Shown here: piece by piece, positions 1 through 11,108 of the stretch
Layout: each line of letters begins with the position of its first letter
Numbering within the stretch: position 1 is the stretch's first letter
From: Ulva prolifera
Taxonomy: Eukaryota; Chlorophyta; Ulvophyceae; Ulvales; Ulvaceae
Direction of reading: 5' to 3'
NCBI GenBank assembly: GCA_023078555.1
Contig: CM041201.1
Location: 8,315,172-8,379,171 of the forward strand
Length of the DNA stretch: 64,000 nucleotides
Notes under the pieces: model-generated
What the model was told of the DNA's origin: nothing
What the model saw: the letters and a program-made list of their open reading frames with translations, nothing else
Databases searched by the model: none
Position numbers and translations under genes: made by a program

Positions 1-1777
1 GGTCCATCGATGGATATATCGAGGTGGCCTCACGAACGCAGCTGCGCTGCAGTTTCGTGTGCGCTCCGATGGGAGTGAAATTACGCGCTGTTGTCGCGCA
101 TGCACGATCAACGGAATACATGCCTGCCTCCTGAGTCTCGCCAGCGCATGTGCATGACCAAGGCCACCACGTGGTGCACAATTTACAAAAGAGCGAACGG
201 GAGAAAACAAACACTGAAACCGAATCTCACCCGAATCAACTGCAACATACACTCACACACACACACGAACGCCACAACCGCACTCACAACTCAGTCCGGC
301 AGGATCGCGTCCTCCAGGCCCGCATCATATCGCAACCCTTGCTCCCGAGAGATGACAAGCCCAGACTTCCGTGGTGCACAATCAACGTTGACGCGCCGTC
401 TGCGACTTCCCGGCAGCCTGTGTTCGCAGTGTGCGAGCCTCACTGAGAGGCCGCCCGCGACCAGCACTTTGATCTTGCCCGTGTGATCGGCTGATCCGAG
501 CTCTAGCGTTGAGATGTAGCGCTCTACCTCCTGCCAAGATGGCTGCCACGTGCCCGGTCGTTGACGGCCGCGGCCACGCAGAATTCGAATGTGCCCGGGG
601 GGATCGGAGAGACCAGACAACTCACAGAGGTGTACGCGCCTGCGTGTCATGCACATGTATATGCTTGTGCTGGACTCTCGTGCGATTGACGTGAGCCTCG
701 CGATCGTGACTCAAGCTAGCCATCAGGATGCACTCTGTCGGCCTGCGGATGTATCGATGGCAGCCGGTCACGTCATGATGCACAAAATCGACGCACAATT
801 CGAATTCATACCATGGTGCACTCACATGTGTACATATCCGCCAACGGCAGAACATCGCAGGTGCATACTAGGTAGTACACGTACACAGCTCAAAGGAATC
901 TCAGGTTGAGGTTCAGCTTCCACACAGCCCCGTCGTCGCGACGTCAAGGGCCTCCAGTGCCCCCCTGGTGCATATGCTTGCGTGCTCTGCAATAACGCGG
1001 GTTTATTGTTCACTCGCGCATCTCATGTCTGGTCGCCGGCAGAAGGTACGTATACATACAGCGTGCAGACCTATATTCACATGTCTTCGACAAGCAGGTC
1101 CACAATTTCATTCATCAGAATCTTGCTATTCCTTGCCATACGTGTGTGTGCAGAGCTCCAGAACACGCGCGTATCCCGAGATATCAAGACACGTGTGATC
1201 GAGAGAGAGACAGCAATTGCAAGGCTATCGAACTACGTGGTGCGTGCCCTCATACGAGAGACCACATGAACTCATGAGTAAACTCATCATCATGTGGGAC
1301 CACAGGATGTGGGTCACATTGCCGCTGTCAATCGAACTTGCAAGGCACCGGCCGCGGGCATGCTTGATCTGGACAATTCGGGGACAGACATGCAATTTGC
1401 AGGGCCTGTACATTTGCGCGCGTGTACTTTTATAATAGGGATTCATCTGTTATGGCATACGTAAATACGCGCGGCGCACATTTGTACACAAACATGGCAC
1501 AACAATGCTCGTCCGATCGAAACCCAAATCCACTGCTGTAACTACGTTAACGCATTGCATTGCAGTTGTCACAGGTTGAATTGCATGTTGCAGCCAGAAG
1601 AGTGCCCTACCTGTACTCTGTCCACGATTTTACTGATCGGTGTTGACACACAATGATGTTGAGATTTTATACATGCATGAGCTCATGACGTCGGTGACTG
1701 GCCGGGGCGATTTACCAGTGCAATCACGATCCGGCATCCCGCACCCTCACCACTGCCAGTGCACGTGCTTGCAGAAC
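1..1777. other. Left flank, no gene supported
   Basis: No open stretch here has a convincing start, splice-consistent exons or a recognisable domain. The DNA is rich in short words such as TGGTGCAC (near 172, 371 and 813), CA-repeat tracts and GATC/TCGA motifs. The only structured item is one copy of a dispersed repeat at about 184–309. Confidence 0.5.
184..309 (-). repeat. Dispersed repeat, copy 1
   Basis: Read on the minus strand, this stretch aligns by eye along about 120 bp with plus-strand 51822–51941. Shared words include TGCCGGACTGAG, TTGATTCGG, GAGATTCG and TCTCCCGTTC, ending in CTCTTTTGTAA. The two copies are inverted relative to each other and about 51.6 kb apart. No clear target-site duplication flanks this copy. 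It contains no coding potential that I trust. Confidence 0.7.
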
Positions 1778-2954
1778 ATGATCTTCAACATCAGCATCCC
1801 GTCCCTCCTCTGCGCCGGGGCGCTTGCGTTCGCGGCCGCCCCGGGCGGCGCCGGCGCGCGCCCGATCAGCCTCTCGACGCGCGTGGCCGCGGCCTCCGCC
1901 GGCGACCTCCAGCAGCCGGAGGAGGGCCTGCGCGCAGCAGACATGCTGGGGACTGGCCTGGGCCTCAGCGCGGCAGGGATGATGCGCTCCCTGCTCTCCG
2001 GTTCGTTCCCCCTTTGTTCGACGGCAGGCGCTGACCCACGTACATGCCTCCTGCCCTCCGAGCCATGTGTTGCAGCCCTGCATGCCTGCATGTTCGCAGC
2101 CCTGCACAGGGTATACCCGCATGCTCGAGAGGATGTTGTGGTCACCCCTGGAAGCTGTGAAGAACGAGAAACCTGTCTGAAGAATGCCTACATAAGAGTC
2201 CAATGCCGTGCGTAGCAATGATGCCCACTTTTTAGTGTTGCTGCTCCTTGGGGGTCGTTGTGAAGAGCCAGGTTTGCCCATGGGCTACCTGTAGCAGCCT
2301 TTGGTCGCTTGGGTGGTCGGACGTGGAATCTTCAAGTTGCCAACCACACCAGCTCTAGAGGACAGCAGACAACGAAGCCCAGGCTCGATGCTTCCGTGAT
2401 CAATGCTGATGCATCTGTTCGCGTTGAGGCTGCGTTGCGCCATGTATGTGATGCGAGGCTATGTGGTGTGAGCTGCTCACTGACGGCACGCGGTGCGGTG
2501 CACAGGCAACGAGGGCAACGAGGGCAACGAGGGCAACGAGGGAAACGAGGGAAACGAGGGAAATGAGGGCAACGAGGGCAACGAGGGCAAGAAGAAGAGC
2601 AGCAAGGGCAAGAAGCGCAACAGCAGCAATGACGGAAACGAGGGCAATGAGGGTAACGAGGGAAATGAGGGCAATGAGGGCAACGAGGGAAACGAGGGCA
2701 ATGAAGGCAACGAGGGCAACGAGGGGAACGAGGGGAATGAGGGCAACGAGGGCAAGAAGAAGAGCAGCAAGGGCAAGGGTAAGGGCAAGAGCAAGGGCCA
2801 GAGGCGCGGCAGCAGCAACAGCAACAGCAATGGCAATGAGGGCAATGAGGGTGATGAGGGTGATGAGGGTGGCAGGCGCTCGACCACGCGGGTGCCCCTC
2901 TGCGACTTCAAGTGCGACCCTGGCCACGCAGCACATGCGGACACCGATGCTTGA
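1778..2954 (+). CDS. Secreted Asn-Glu-Gly repeat protein
   Basis: Two exons, 1778–2000 and 2506–2954, join in phase 1 (G|GC) to give about 223 residues. The first exon starts with a signal-peptide-like segment: MIFNIS, then a hydrophobic run to about residue 20, then Ala-rich LAFAAAPGG. The second exon is almost entirely NEG tripeptides. They are interrupted by two Lys/Ser blocks (KKKSSKGKK and KKKSSKGKGKGKSKG) and followed by Asn/Ser and Asp-Glu-Gly runs. The tail has two Cys and ends at TGA. The alternation of acidic repeats with Lys/Ser clusters recalls biomineralisation or extracellular-matrix proteins such as silaffins, but this is compositional analogy, not homology. The intron donor (CCG|GTTCGT) is weaker than its neighbours', and extra exons between 2000 and 2506 are possible. 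No family is assigned. Confidence 0.55.
2508..2856 (+). repeat. Imperfect 9-bp repeat array (AACGAGGGC-like)
   Basis: A tandem array of about 9-bp units encodes Asn-Glu-Gly in the forward frame. Third-position variants (aac/aat, gag, ggc/gga/ggg) show selection or drift around the amino-acid repeat. Two AAGAAGAAGAGCAGCAAGGGC blocks interrupt the array. All six frames are open through it, so openness alone is not evidence for any one of them; the splice-consistent signal peptide upstream chooses the forward NEG frame. Confidence 0.85.
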
Positions 2955-3345
2955 GCTGACGATGTGAATCTCTTGACTCTGAATAGCGTATGGCCATGTC
3001 GTTGTCCTGGGTGCCAGGCAGAGTCAGGCGTGCATGCATTAATGCATTACTATTTGTGGCAGCCTCAATCGGATTTGCACGCACGTTGTCATATCCATGG
3101 GCCTGACCAAAGCCATGTATGCTTCAGGGCAGTATGCTTGTGCTGGCAGGTACATCATCTACCAGGTGTTCAACATGGCCTCTCTGAAGGGTACCCATGG
3201 GCCATGCATGCAGCCCATATGGGCTAACGGAGTCATTTTGTGCAGGTGCAAGATGACCAACGACATCACCAGCGGTATTTCGGGCCAAGCGTTCTTGTTC
3301 TAGTGTAAAGGAAAGTAAAGTAAATAAAGTGTGGCCATCAAGTGC

Positions 3346-4087
3346 TCAGGAAGTGCGGCACAGTGCCAGTAGCAGTGGCATGCATGTGAGCGCAACAATT
3401 GAAGCAGAGATGATACATGCGCCGAATGTCACGCCGAGCAGGCACTCGGGCTCGAGTCCCGAAGCTGTCCATTCCTCGGCGTGCCCCGGAGTGAAGCCAA
3501 GCTCCAAGGATGAATGGCCGACAATGTCTTCTTCGCCAATTTCCTCAAGACGTGTTTCTTCACGGCTTTAAATTTGGACCTGGCGGAGTGGGCAGGCTGC
3601 CTGGTAGATGAAACACACGCGACTCTGTGACCTGTGTTGAAATGCTTATCAAGCGATGGGAGACAGCCAGCTAGCAACGCTAGTTCTTCGAGCACTGTCT
3701 TGAACCTAGCCAGAGGCAGCCACGTCGTCCCTGCCTGCAGTGAGAATCACTTCCGTGTAATAAGTGTGCGCTTTGGATACGATAAGCATTTGTGTTGCTG
3801 CCTGTCCATTGTTGATGCTGTTCACATGCACACGCTGCACCTGAACACTGTGCGAATTGTAGCTGGTCAAGTTACCAACACATCACGTCAATGTCCAATA
3901 GGATGCGGCAGTATCTCGGGAGAGATAAATTCAGATGTACTTTACTTTACAAATCACAGCCGTCTGTGTACTGTACAGTCGACAGCACCTCCAGCGAATG
4001 TGTCCCTCACAGATTGTGTGTAAAGAGTTGTCTTTACAGCTCTGCCAGCTCCAGCACAATTGAGGCCCCGTCCTCAGCAGAAGGCAT
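3346..4087 (-). CDS. Small protein with C-terminal hydrophobic segment
   Basis: Four minus-strand exons, 4087–4038, 4005–3972, 3734–3632 and 3557–3346, keep phase throughout and give about 132 residues starting MPSAEDGAS. The middle contains a probable helix (RFKTVLEELALLAG). An acidic stretch follows (LEEIGEEDIVG), then a hydrophobic segment of about 22 residues (LLGVTFGACII through LPLLLALC) close to the C-terminus. This suggests a tail-anchored or single-pass membrane protein. The last acceptor (GTGAAG|) lacks a pyrimidine tract, so that join is the weakest. No family recognised. One copy of a local direct repeat (3888–3956) lies in its second intron. Confidence 0.4.
3888..3956 (+). repeat. 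Local direct repeat, copy A
   Basis: It begins GTCAATGTCCAATAGGAT and ends in TACTTTACTTTACA. It is matched at 4308–4362. The same T/A-rich end occurs inverted near 3304–3326 (TGTAAAGGAAAGTAAAG), so the module may be part of a small repeat family. Confidence 0.65.
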
Positions 4088-4307
4088 ACTCGCACACGAT
4101 CACACCTACAAGTCATTCCCCTGCCCAGTGCAAAAGCCAGCGCAAACGCACTGAAGCAGACAAGGGGGGCATGAGTTGGTCAGCAGGCACAGCCGCATGT
4201 GGGTCAAAGCGCATTGGCACGATGCACATTTCCTTCAATCATGTACACCCTGCCTGGCGGCTGCACGACAACACAGCGGCATATGTGGTCCCGTTAATTC
4301 GGAGCTG

Positions 4308-4362
4308 TCAATGTCCAATAGGATACGGCTCAGTAAATTTAGATTTACTTTTACTTTACACC
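4308..4362 (+). repeat. Local direct repeat, copy B
   Basis: This copy lies 420 bp downstream of copy A. It shares GTCAATGTCCAATAGGAT and the TTTACTTT-type end but is shorter, missing about 14 bases in the middle. Confidence 0.65.
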
Positions 4363-4369
4363 ACCGCTG

Positions 4370-5420
4370 CCACCTGCAACACCCTGATGGTCCCGCTGAT
4401 GCTGATGATTGGTGTTCTCTGCGCAGCCTGCCAGCACTGCATCTGCACAGCTGTGTGGAGCCGATGCTCCCAGCTCTGCGTGGTTCGCAAGGTTGTGCTG
4501 CTGGGAACGTACTCGGTGATGTGTCTTGCTGATGATCATCATGAGCAGCGTCATCCATGGTGCTCTCCTTGTAGACTACAGGTATCGCGGGACATACAGC
4601 CCAAAATCAACTCGGGACGCGTATGTATGCATGATTACACCTAGCCATATCCATCTGGACATTGCCAACTCTGTCGTCCGGGACCAACCGTGGGTGTGTT
4701 GCGCTCCTAGCGCCTGTGTGTCCATTGTGCCATGGAATTGTGCATGACGACAGAGCTGGACCGTGCCACACCAAGACGGCACGTTGCCAGGCATCCGTCA
4801 TGCATTCACTTTGCCTACCACACACACGGGAGCATGGGCAGAGGCAAGGCTAAGTCCGGGGGCATGCGCTCCCTTCATCATCTGCCAGCTCCACCACCGA
4901 GCGCCACGACGCACCATGGAGCTGCCTCTATATCGAAAAGGGGTCTGAAAAAGGAACACAGACTGAATCGCTACAACACTCGAAGGAGCTGCGGTCTACT
5001 CCGCTTCGTGACCAGCCAGGCACAAAAAGGGACCACACTCACACTCGCATGCTGGGCAGACTGGAGCGCGTCCTGCACAGCTCCAATTCGCACTGCCCAT
5101 GCTGCACACAAGCAGCCGGCCTCCGCTTCTTGCCACAGCGACAGACCCCGCCACGCTGCCCGGCTGCAAACTAAACTTGCAAACACACTGTACCGCCGGA
5201 CCTCCCACGTGCTGCCAGGCGCATGCCATCCCCCCCCCCCCCCCCTCCAGACCCAGGCGAAAAGCTGGCTCGTCATAAAATTTCCCCCGCTGCTTTAGCC
5301 CTACCCCACACAACTGCAGTGGATCACCCTGCGCCGCGCCCCTTGCCTGCTCTAGCCGGCTGTGGTACTAGTGTGCTGCACGTGGACGCCCCCCCCCCCC
5401 CCCCCCCCCGGGGGCTGTCG
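4370..5420. other. Intergenic stretch with poly-C tracts
   Basis: No supported gene. Open frames are Pro/His/Thr-rich and lack splice-consistent structure. Two long C runs stand out at about 5230–5247 and 5391–5409, the second just beyond the decarboxylase stop codon. Confidence 0.45.
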
Positions 5421-7916
5421 TCAGCACACCGATTCGAGGTCATGCAGGTCCGCCACGAAGCACAGGTGGTGCTCCGGGGCATGCATCTCAGCGCATCCCG
5501 GCGCCGCGCCCTTCCGCAGCACCGCGACCGTCTGCTCCCACGCGCCCACCGGCCGCTCGCTCCACACGTAGAACGTCTCCGGTTGGTCGACGGGCAGCCC
5601 GTTGAACGCGCACGCGCCCGCGATCGTGTACGCGCCGAAGTTCGGGAACTGCAGCCAGTCGCCGCGCCGCAGCAGCGGCATCGGGACGTCCTTGAAGATG
5701 AGGTCGATGCCGTCGCATGTCGGGCCAAAGACGGTGCTCGGCGGCCGCGTCGCCGCGTCTGCCTCGGCGGGGGGGCCGTGTGCTGGACCGCGCAGCACGC
5801 GTGCTGTGACCGAGCCGTGGTCGTACACGAGGTTGTTGAACGAGCCGTAGAGCCCTGCACGCAGCGTTTTGTTGCGCTCGAGTCACCCAGCGGTGCGGCC
5901 ACATGAGAGGGAAGTGCAGACGCACGGCGTCACGAGCAGCGCCTGCGGTGGGCGTAAGCATGTGGCTGGGAGGGCCGGCCACATAGCGATGTGTACTACA
6001 GCAGCGTATGCGCAGGGCATGTGAGGACCTGATTGCGGCGCACTGCCGCAAGTTTGCATGCCGGCGGCGATACTCCATGGCCGGCGGGGGAGGGGAGGCC
6101 CTCGGGGCGCACCGTCGGTGATGTAGTAGGACCTCCCGCCGTCCGGCCGCTTCTTCACGGTGTGAACAAGCGAGTACATCGTCGCACACGCCTCCGCAAA
6201 GTAGCGCCCCGGCTCCGCGATCACATCGATATCCCCGCACGCGTCCTCCGGAAAGCACTCCGCCAGCGCCGAGTTGATCGCGTCCGCGACGTCCGTCAGC
6301 GGCACGCGCCCGCCCGCGTCGAAGCGCCCCCAGAACCCGCCGCCGATGTCGAGCAGCCGGAGGTCGTACCCGAGCACGGCCGCGGCATCAAACACGGAGC
6401 GCGACGCGTGGATGGCGCGCCGGTACGCCTCGCACGACTGGCTGCCGCTGCCGACGTGGAACGACACGCCAACGACGGCGAGGCGGAGGCGGCGAGCGGC
6501 CGCAAGCAGCGCCGGGGCGTCGGCCTGCGCGTCCGCGCCGTACTTGTGCCCGAACTGCACGACCGCGGAGGGGTCGTCGGCGCGGATGCGCAGCACGAGC
6601 TCCGCGTGCGGGCACGCCTCCGCGATCTTCTCGAGCTCGTCCTCACAGTCAAACGTCATCCTCTGCAGCAGCACTGGGTCGTCGGGCGCGATCAGAACAG
6701 ATCCGGGTTCCCCGGTCTGAATTTTGGACGACAGCCCTGAAAAGTCTGTCGGGCGAAGCAGCGGTGGTCTGCACGTACAGGTGGTGCCGGCGCGGAGCCT
6801 GCTCGCCAGCGGCTGACCTGCACAGGCACGCCCGTGCTACCCAGAACTGAGGGTGCGGAGCGGCGCTCTCCTGAGAGGGCCTGCCAGAGCGGGGCCGGGC
6901 ACTGCTGGTGGGGGGCTCCTGCCGTCTGACGCTCGCGCGGCGGGGATGCCTGATGGCAAGGTTGTATGCATGGGACACCGCCGGGCCCAGCACCGGACGC
7001 AGGCGGTGTGCCGGTGCTGCTGAACGTGTGCCTGATGTGAGTGGCAAGGGGGTGCGCATGGCCACCGAAGTAGGAGGAAGGGCTGTGGCGCAGCACACGC
7101 AGCGATCAGATGAGGAATGAAAAGTGGCGGGTGTAGCTGCTGCTGCCCGGCGATCGAGCTGCGTTCGTGGAGACGGAGGTGGAGGAGGCTGCACCGTCCA
7201 TGCCGACGTATGTCTGCTCAAAAGTACTGCATCGCCATGAGTGTTGGAGCCATTCCGGTGATGGCATGAGCAGGCGGGTGTGTGACTTTTCTGGCGCAGG
7301 GAGCCGCCACGACCGGGAGTATAAGGATGCAGCGATTGCACCAGAGCCGAACTGGAGAGGCGCACTTAGTGGAAGGACAGTCAACGGTGGAGAGCACCGA
7401 AGCAAGATGCGACGAGGGCGCATGGCGGTGCCATGAGCATCAGTGCCATGAGCATCAGTCAGTGGGCCGTTGTATCCTGAATTTTGCGGTGAGGAAAGGC
7501 ACAGAGAGCACGCACCGTGACATTTGCATCGACGGCGAAGGCGAGGTCCGCTGGCCGCTTGCAAGGGTGTGCGAAAACTATCCTGTCTGGGTCCACGCCC
7601 AGAGCAAGGACCTGCTTCATCTCCTTGGCTGATGCACAGTCAAAGCCACAACCCAGGGCAGCTAGTACACGGACCATAACGTTGTCCGGGTTGCACTTGA
7701 CGGCATAGTAAGGCCACACTCGTGGCATGGCTGCGACAAAGGCCTGCATCCAGCTATGTGTTGGCCTGGCGTGGCATTGTAGCTGGACCACCTGAGACAG
7801 TCCACAAAGCGTACCTGATGCAGGCGGTAAAGTCGTCCCAAGTCGACGGCATAGAAATTATCTTGAAGCTGATGCTCGGATATCATAGTTCTTCCGAAGT
7901 TATGAAGGCATTCCAT
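5421..7916 (-). CDS. ODC: Ornithine decarboxylase (PLP-dependent)
   Basis: This enzyme decarboxylates ornithine to putrescine, the first step of polyamine synthesis. Exons 7916–7815, 7743–7516, 6662–6113 and 5854–5421 join in phase to about 437 residues, the usual length. Fold-type III motifs are complete: PYYAVKCN with the PLP-binding lysine, GFDCAS, FAHPCK, HVGSG, the glycine loop DIGGGFWG, EPGRYFAE, and GPTCDGIDLI carrying the catalytic cysteine and acidic substrate residue. ITDG|LYGSFNN is restored exactly across the last intron. All donors are GT (GTACGC, GTGCGT, GTGCGC). The third intron (853 bp) is long and GC-rich. The start at MECLHNFG is the first ATG of the first supported exon; it gives a slightly short N-terminus, so an upstream exon is possible. 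No PEST or antizyme region was identified. Arginine or lysine decarboxylase relatives are the main alternatives, but motif spacing fits ODC. Confidence 0.93.
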
Positions 7917-8373
7917 ACCTCCTGCAGAGGCGCTGTGTGTGACCGAGAAGCCCGAGACGACAAGCTATGCACACCGCGGTGCCATGGCAGACCAGACTTC
8001 GAGTTAGGGCAATATCTGCATCTCCTCGGGCCCGGAACTTGACTGGCACGGCAGCCACGTTACAGCGAACATCGCGTCGCCACAGAAGCGTCGATGCAGT
8101 ACTGCCATAACCGGCTGACTGAATAGCGGTGGTAAAACTCCGACACCCCCCGTTGGCATAACGAATGCTCATAAATCATCAATATGCTTACGAGGGCCCA
8201 GCTGCGCGCAGATTGGTAAACCAGTACGCACGGACAAGCCCAGGCGGCACACGAACTCGACGACCAGAACGCGAAACCCGGACGGCGAAATGGTCGTGAC
8301 ATCGTATGAACACCCTCTAGGAATAGCGTACCATCTCGGATTTTATTAATCTCTGCCCCTTGCAGGGCTGCCT

Positions 8374-9425
8374 CTAAAGCTGGAACAGCGTGGTGGCGCA
8401 ATCCTGCTGGAGGACCATGCGCTTGCTGTTGACCGCGCTCATGCGGAAGCGGCCATGCCTTCTGAAGGGAGCTCTTATGCTTCCCTGCCTGAGTTTGGCT
8501 TCTATGCTCTGTATTTGAGGTCGAAGGGCATTGTGGCTGAACAGGCTCCTTGCTTTCGGTGGGAAGCAGAGACACAGCCGACGGGATGTTGTTTGGAGGA
8601 AGCATTTTGCAGCGATTCTGCACCGAAGACTGGCCAATATACACCTTGCCCTCCTGCACGATGGGCAGGACCACCGACTCCGCTTGCCCAGCCAACAACC
8701 GCAAGCGTGCAATACTGTGCATGTCCAGGCTGCGTGTTCCTGTGCCACCACTACAACTGCCCACAATACCCAGACATCATAGCAATCATTCCAATTCCTT
8801 GCGCTTGCATGGATTTTGCGAGTGGTGTTGTCGAGAGAGCGAGACGAGCTGGACCACTGCTGCGTCCCGACATGTCGCGGCACCAGAGCGCTGTCCCAAT
8901 TGTGCGCGAATCGGCGTCCCTCGCGCCAGAATCTTGCGGGATGTTGTGACATCCGCATGCAGGTCCACTCAAGATTTCCGGGTTCATATCCCTGGCACGA
9001 CCACTGTCGAGCTTCTGCAGCCTTGGCTCGAGCTCGAGAATCCACGCCAATGCGTACGACGGCCTCTTCCGAGCCGCATTCGGACTCCTGTAGTACCACC
9101 AGGCAGCTGAGCCAACCCGGTAGTACTCGAGATTCGCGTGATGACGTCAACTGGCACCACAATGCTAGGCGAACTCCGATTGTGGCGCCGGTGACCTCAA
9201 GCCTTGGTCCGTGCGTCAGTCCTTGCAGCTTCAGGGCTCACTGCACGGGCGTGCAAGAGCTCATTGCACAAGCACGCCACCTGCAGCGCATTCGAGACGC
9301 GGCGGCATTCAAAAAATCCTCACATTGCTTGATGTCATTCCCAAAGAGGCCCTGGAGATGTCGCACGCGTGTCATCCAGTCTGGTCAACAGCTGCTTGAT
9401 CCGCTTCCCTCGGGGCTGACCACGA
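8374..9425 (-). CDS. Unidentified multi-exon gene (partial model)
   Basis: Three phase-linked minus-strand exons are visible: 9425–9367 (GKRIKQLLTRLDD), 9087–9058 (RVRMRLGRGR), and one beginning at 9014 (QARQWSCQGYEPGN…) that stays open to 8374. Its true donor is not settled. An alternative join leads into a different frame from 8713 (LPIVQEGKVYIGQ). The encoded protein is basic and Arg/Trp-rich with no recognised domain. It lies upstream of the decarboxylase on the same strand; I see no reason to fuse the two. The 5′ end is also unknown. Confidence 0.25.
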
Positions 9426-10072
9426 CTGAAGCTGGCCAGCCAAGTGATGCGAATTTGGAACGCACAAGGCATTATAGCACACATGTTAGAACACAGGCCT
9501 GTGTCACAAGGCGGAGACACGAATCGATCACTTGGGAATGAACATCCCATTGCTCCCAGTGACTGGATGTCCCCAGCATGTCAAATGCGTACAGATCCCC
9601 GGTCCGACGACCAGTGGATCTGCCTGAGTACACCTCTCGTGTATGGAACACACTGGACAGGTGAATGTGGGCAATGCCCTGGCGGTGGCAAAGCTGAGGC
9701 AAAATGGGAAGCCCATGGTAGGTATTCAATGCCCATCACTGCACAGCCAAACAGACATGCACAGGCAGTGTTTGTGCCCGTTGCACCGTACGCTTGTGTT
9801 TGTCACAAGCTGCTGTGTGGTTGCATGCCACAAGCTGGCTTCGAATGTGTGTTGTGGCGACCATGCTCAGTTGCCCAGTCCTCAATTGACATTTGCTTGA
9901 GCACCACATGTACATGTGCCTCCAATATACATAGTTTGTCCCCATCAAACAATGTTAAATGGAGGCCACCGTGGTCTGCTGTTGCTGGTGTGATGGCGCG
10001 ATTTCGAGCTCTGTGTGATACCGACACATCAGAACATGTACAGCTACACCTGCCCCTAGCGAGCTAGCCCTC

Positions 10073-10981
10073 TCAGCTTCGACTGGGGATGTGGTGCATG
10101 ACCACACACTCCCTCCTGGTGTACGCAGGTGTTCCACCATCAGACGTCCATGACGTGACTATCTGCGCGGGCATTTATAGCCGCCCACACCAAAGCTGGA
10201 GCGGTTCGGGGCAATGTGTGTGGGTGTGTGGGTGTGTGGCGGTCTGCGGATCCATGTCGTTTCCTGGGAGCGTGGCGAGTTGTGTGCGCTTGATCTGCTT
10301 GCTTCTTTCGTGGTGCTGCCCGCCTCGCCACCTTACTCCTTGTAACACCAAAGCTAGATCGGTCCGCTGGGCCAGTGCTGGCGTCTGCAGCTCCTCCGGC
10401 ACGCGCCCCATGACGGTAAGAGTGCTGCGCCACTCACTGCGCATGGAACAGTGAGAGCTCTCACGGTGGAGAACCCCGGCCTGCAACATGAGGTGCGGAC
10501 AGCAGCCACTCGACGGGCACGGGGGACTGGTATATCATCTGCACCGCCGCCCCGGGCGGTACGCAGATGACTCGCGAGGCACATGCTCCTTTTCCAGCCC
10601 AGTCAGGCTGGGCTCCATTGTAGGCTACTGCCAGTGCCGGCAAGTCCAGTTTGTCTATCTGTCCTGCTCTGAATTCAGAAGTTAAGTGCTACCTCAGCAA
10701 AGTTGCATATGCACCAGCCTGCAGTCTGCAGCAGTGCCGACAAGGGTGGCGCCACACAGAACAGATCACCCGAGCACGTGGCAAGACAGGACCTTGAGGG
10801 AGATATGAAACCAGAAGCAGTGGGCGGTTTGATAGTGAGGTCAAGTTTTGCGTGGACCTCCAGGTGGCGTGGCTGGCAAGGCGCAGGGCCGCTGAAAGTG
10901 GCGCTGCAGGAAAGGCACTGATGAAAGTGCCTCAGACGCCACACATGCAGGCTTTCCCTTCTTGGCTTTGCCGGCATGCAT
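10073..10981 (-). CDS. Conserved-looking 182-aa protein of unknown function
   Basis: Five minus-strand exons, 10981–10938, 10903–10793, 10668–10465, 10436–10337 and 10162–10073, keep phase at every join and end in TGA, giving 182 residues. The protein opens with a short basic N-terminus (MHAGKAKKGK). It then has an alternating hydrophobic pattern suggestive of a beta-sandwich: LEVHAKLDLTIKPP, LPALAVAYNG, ASRVICVPPG, RSTLTVMGRV, TDLALVLQG, ECVVMHHIP. There is no signal peptide or membrane span. I do not recognise the family. Because no single exon is longer than 204 bp, this gene is easily missed by open-frame scans; the support is the five consistent joins. Confidence 0.5.
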
Positions 10982-11076
10982 CGGTCTGTGTTGTGCCTGC
11001 GTTGGTGACGTGGCTGCAGCAGCTCGAACAGCATTCGATGGCTGTGTCTTCGTGCTCAGGCACACACACGGCGGTC

Positions 11077-11108
11077 CAGTGATATGATCACTCAGTGATA
11101 TGATCACT
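11077..11108. repeat. Two tandem 16-bp palindromic units
   Basis: CAGTGATATGATCACT is repeated perfectly twice, at 11077–11092 and 11093–11108. Each unit carries the near-palindrome AGTGAT-ATG-ATCACT. It sits just past the stop of the putative Cys-rich gene at 11104–11491, in the gap before the 182-aa gene. Confidence 0.9.

Noticed and set aside
2400..2967. Long open frames on both strands and all phases across the NEG array (Leu/Pro- and Leu/Ala/Val-rich on the minus strand)
   Set aside because: A 9-bp stop-free repeat is open in every frame. Only the forward NEG frame connects in phase to a signal peptide and ends in a normal C-terminus.
5324..6740. Arg/Pro/Ala-rich open frames opposite and beside the decarboxylase exons
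   Set aside because: These are out-of-frame reads of GC-rich coding DNA; none has a domain, while the minus-strand frame carries the complete decarboxylase motifs.
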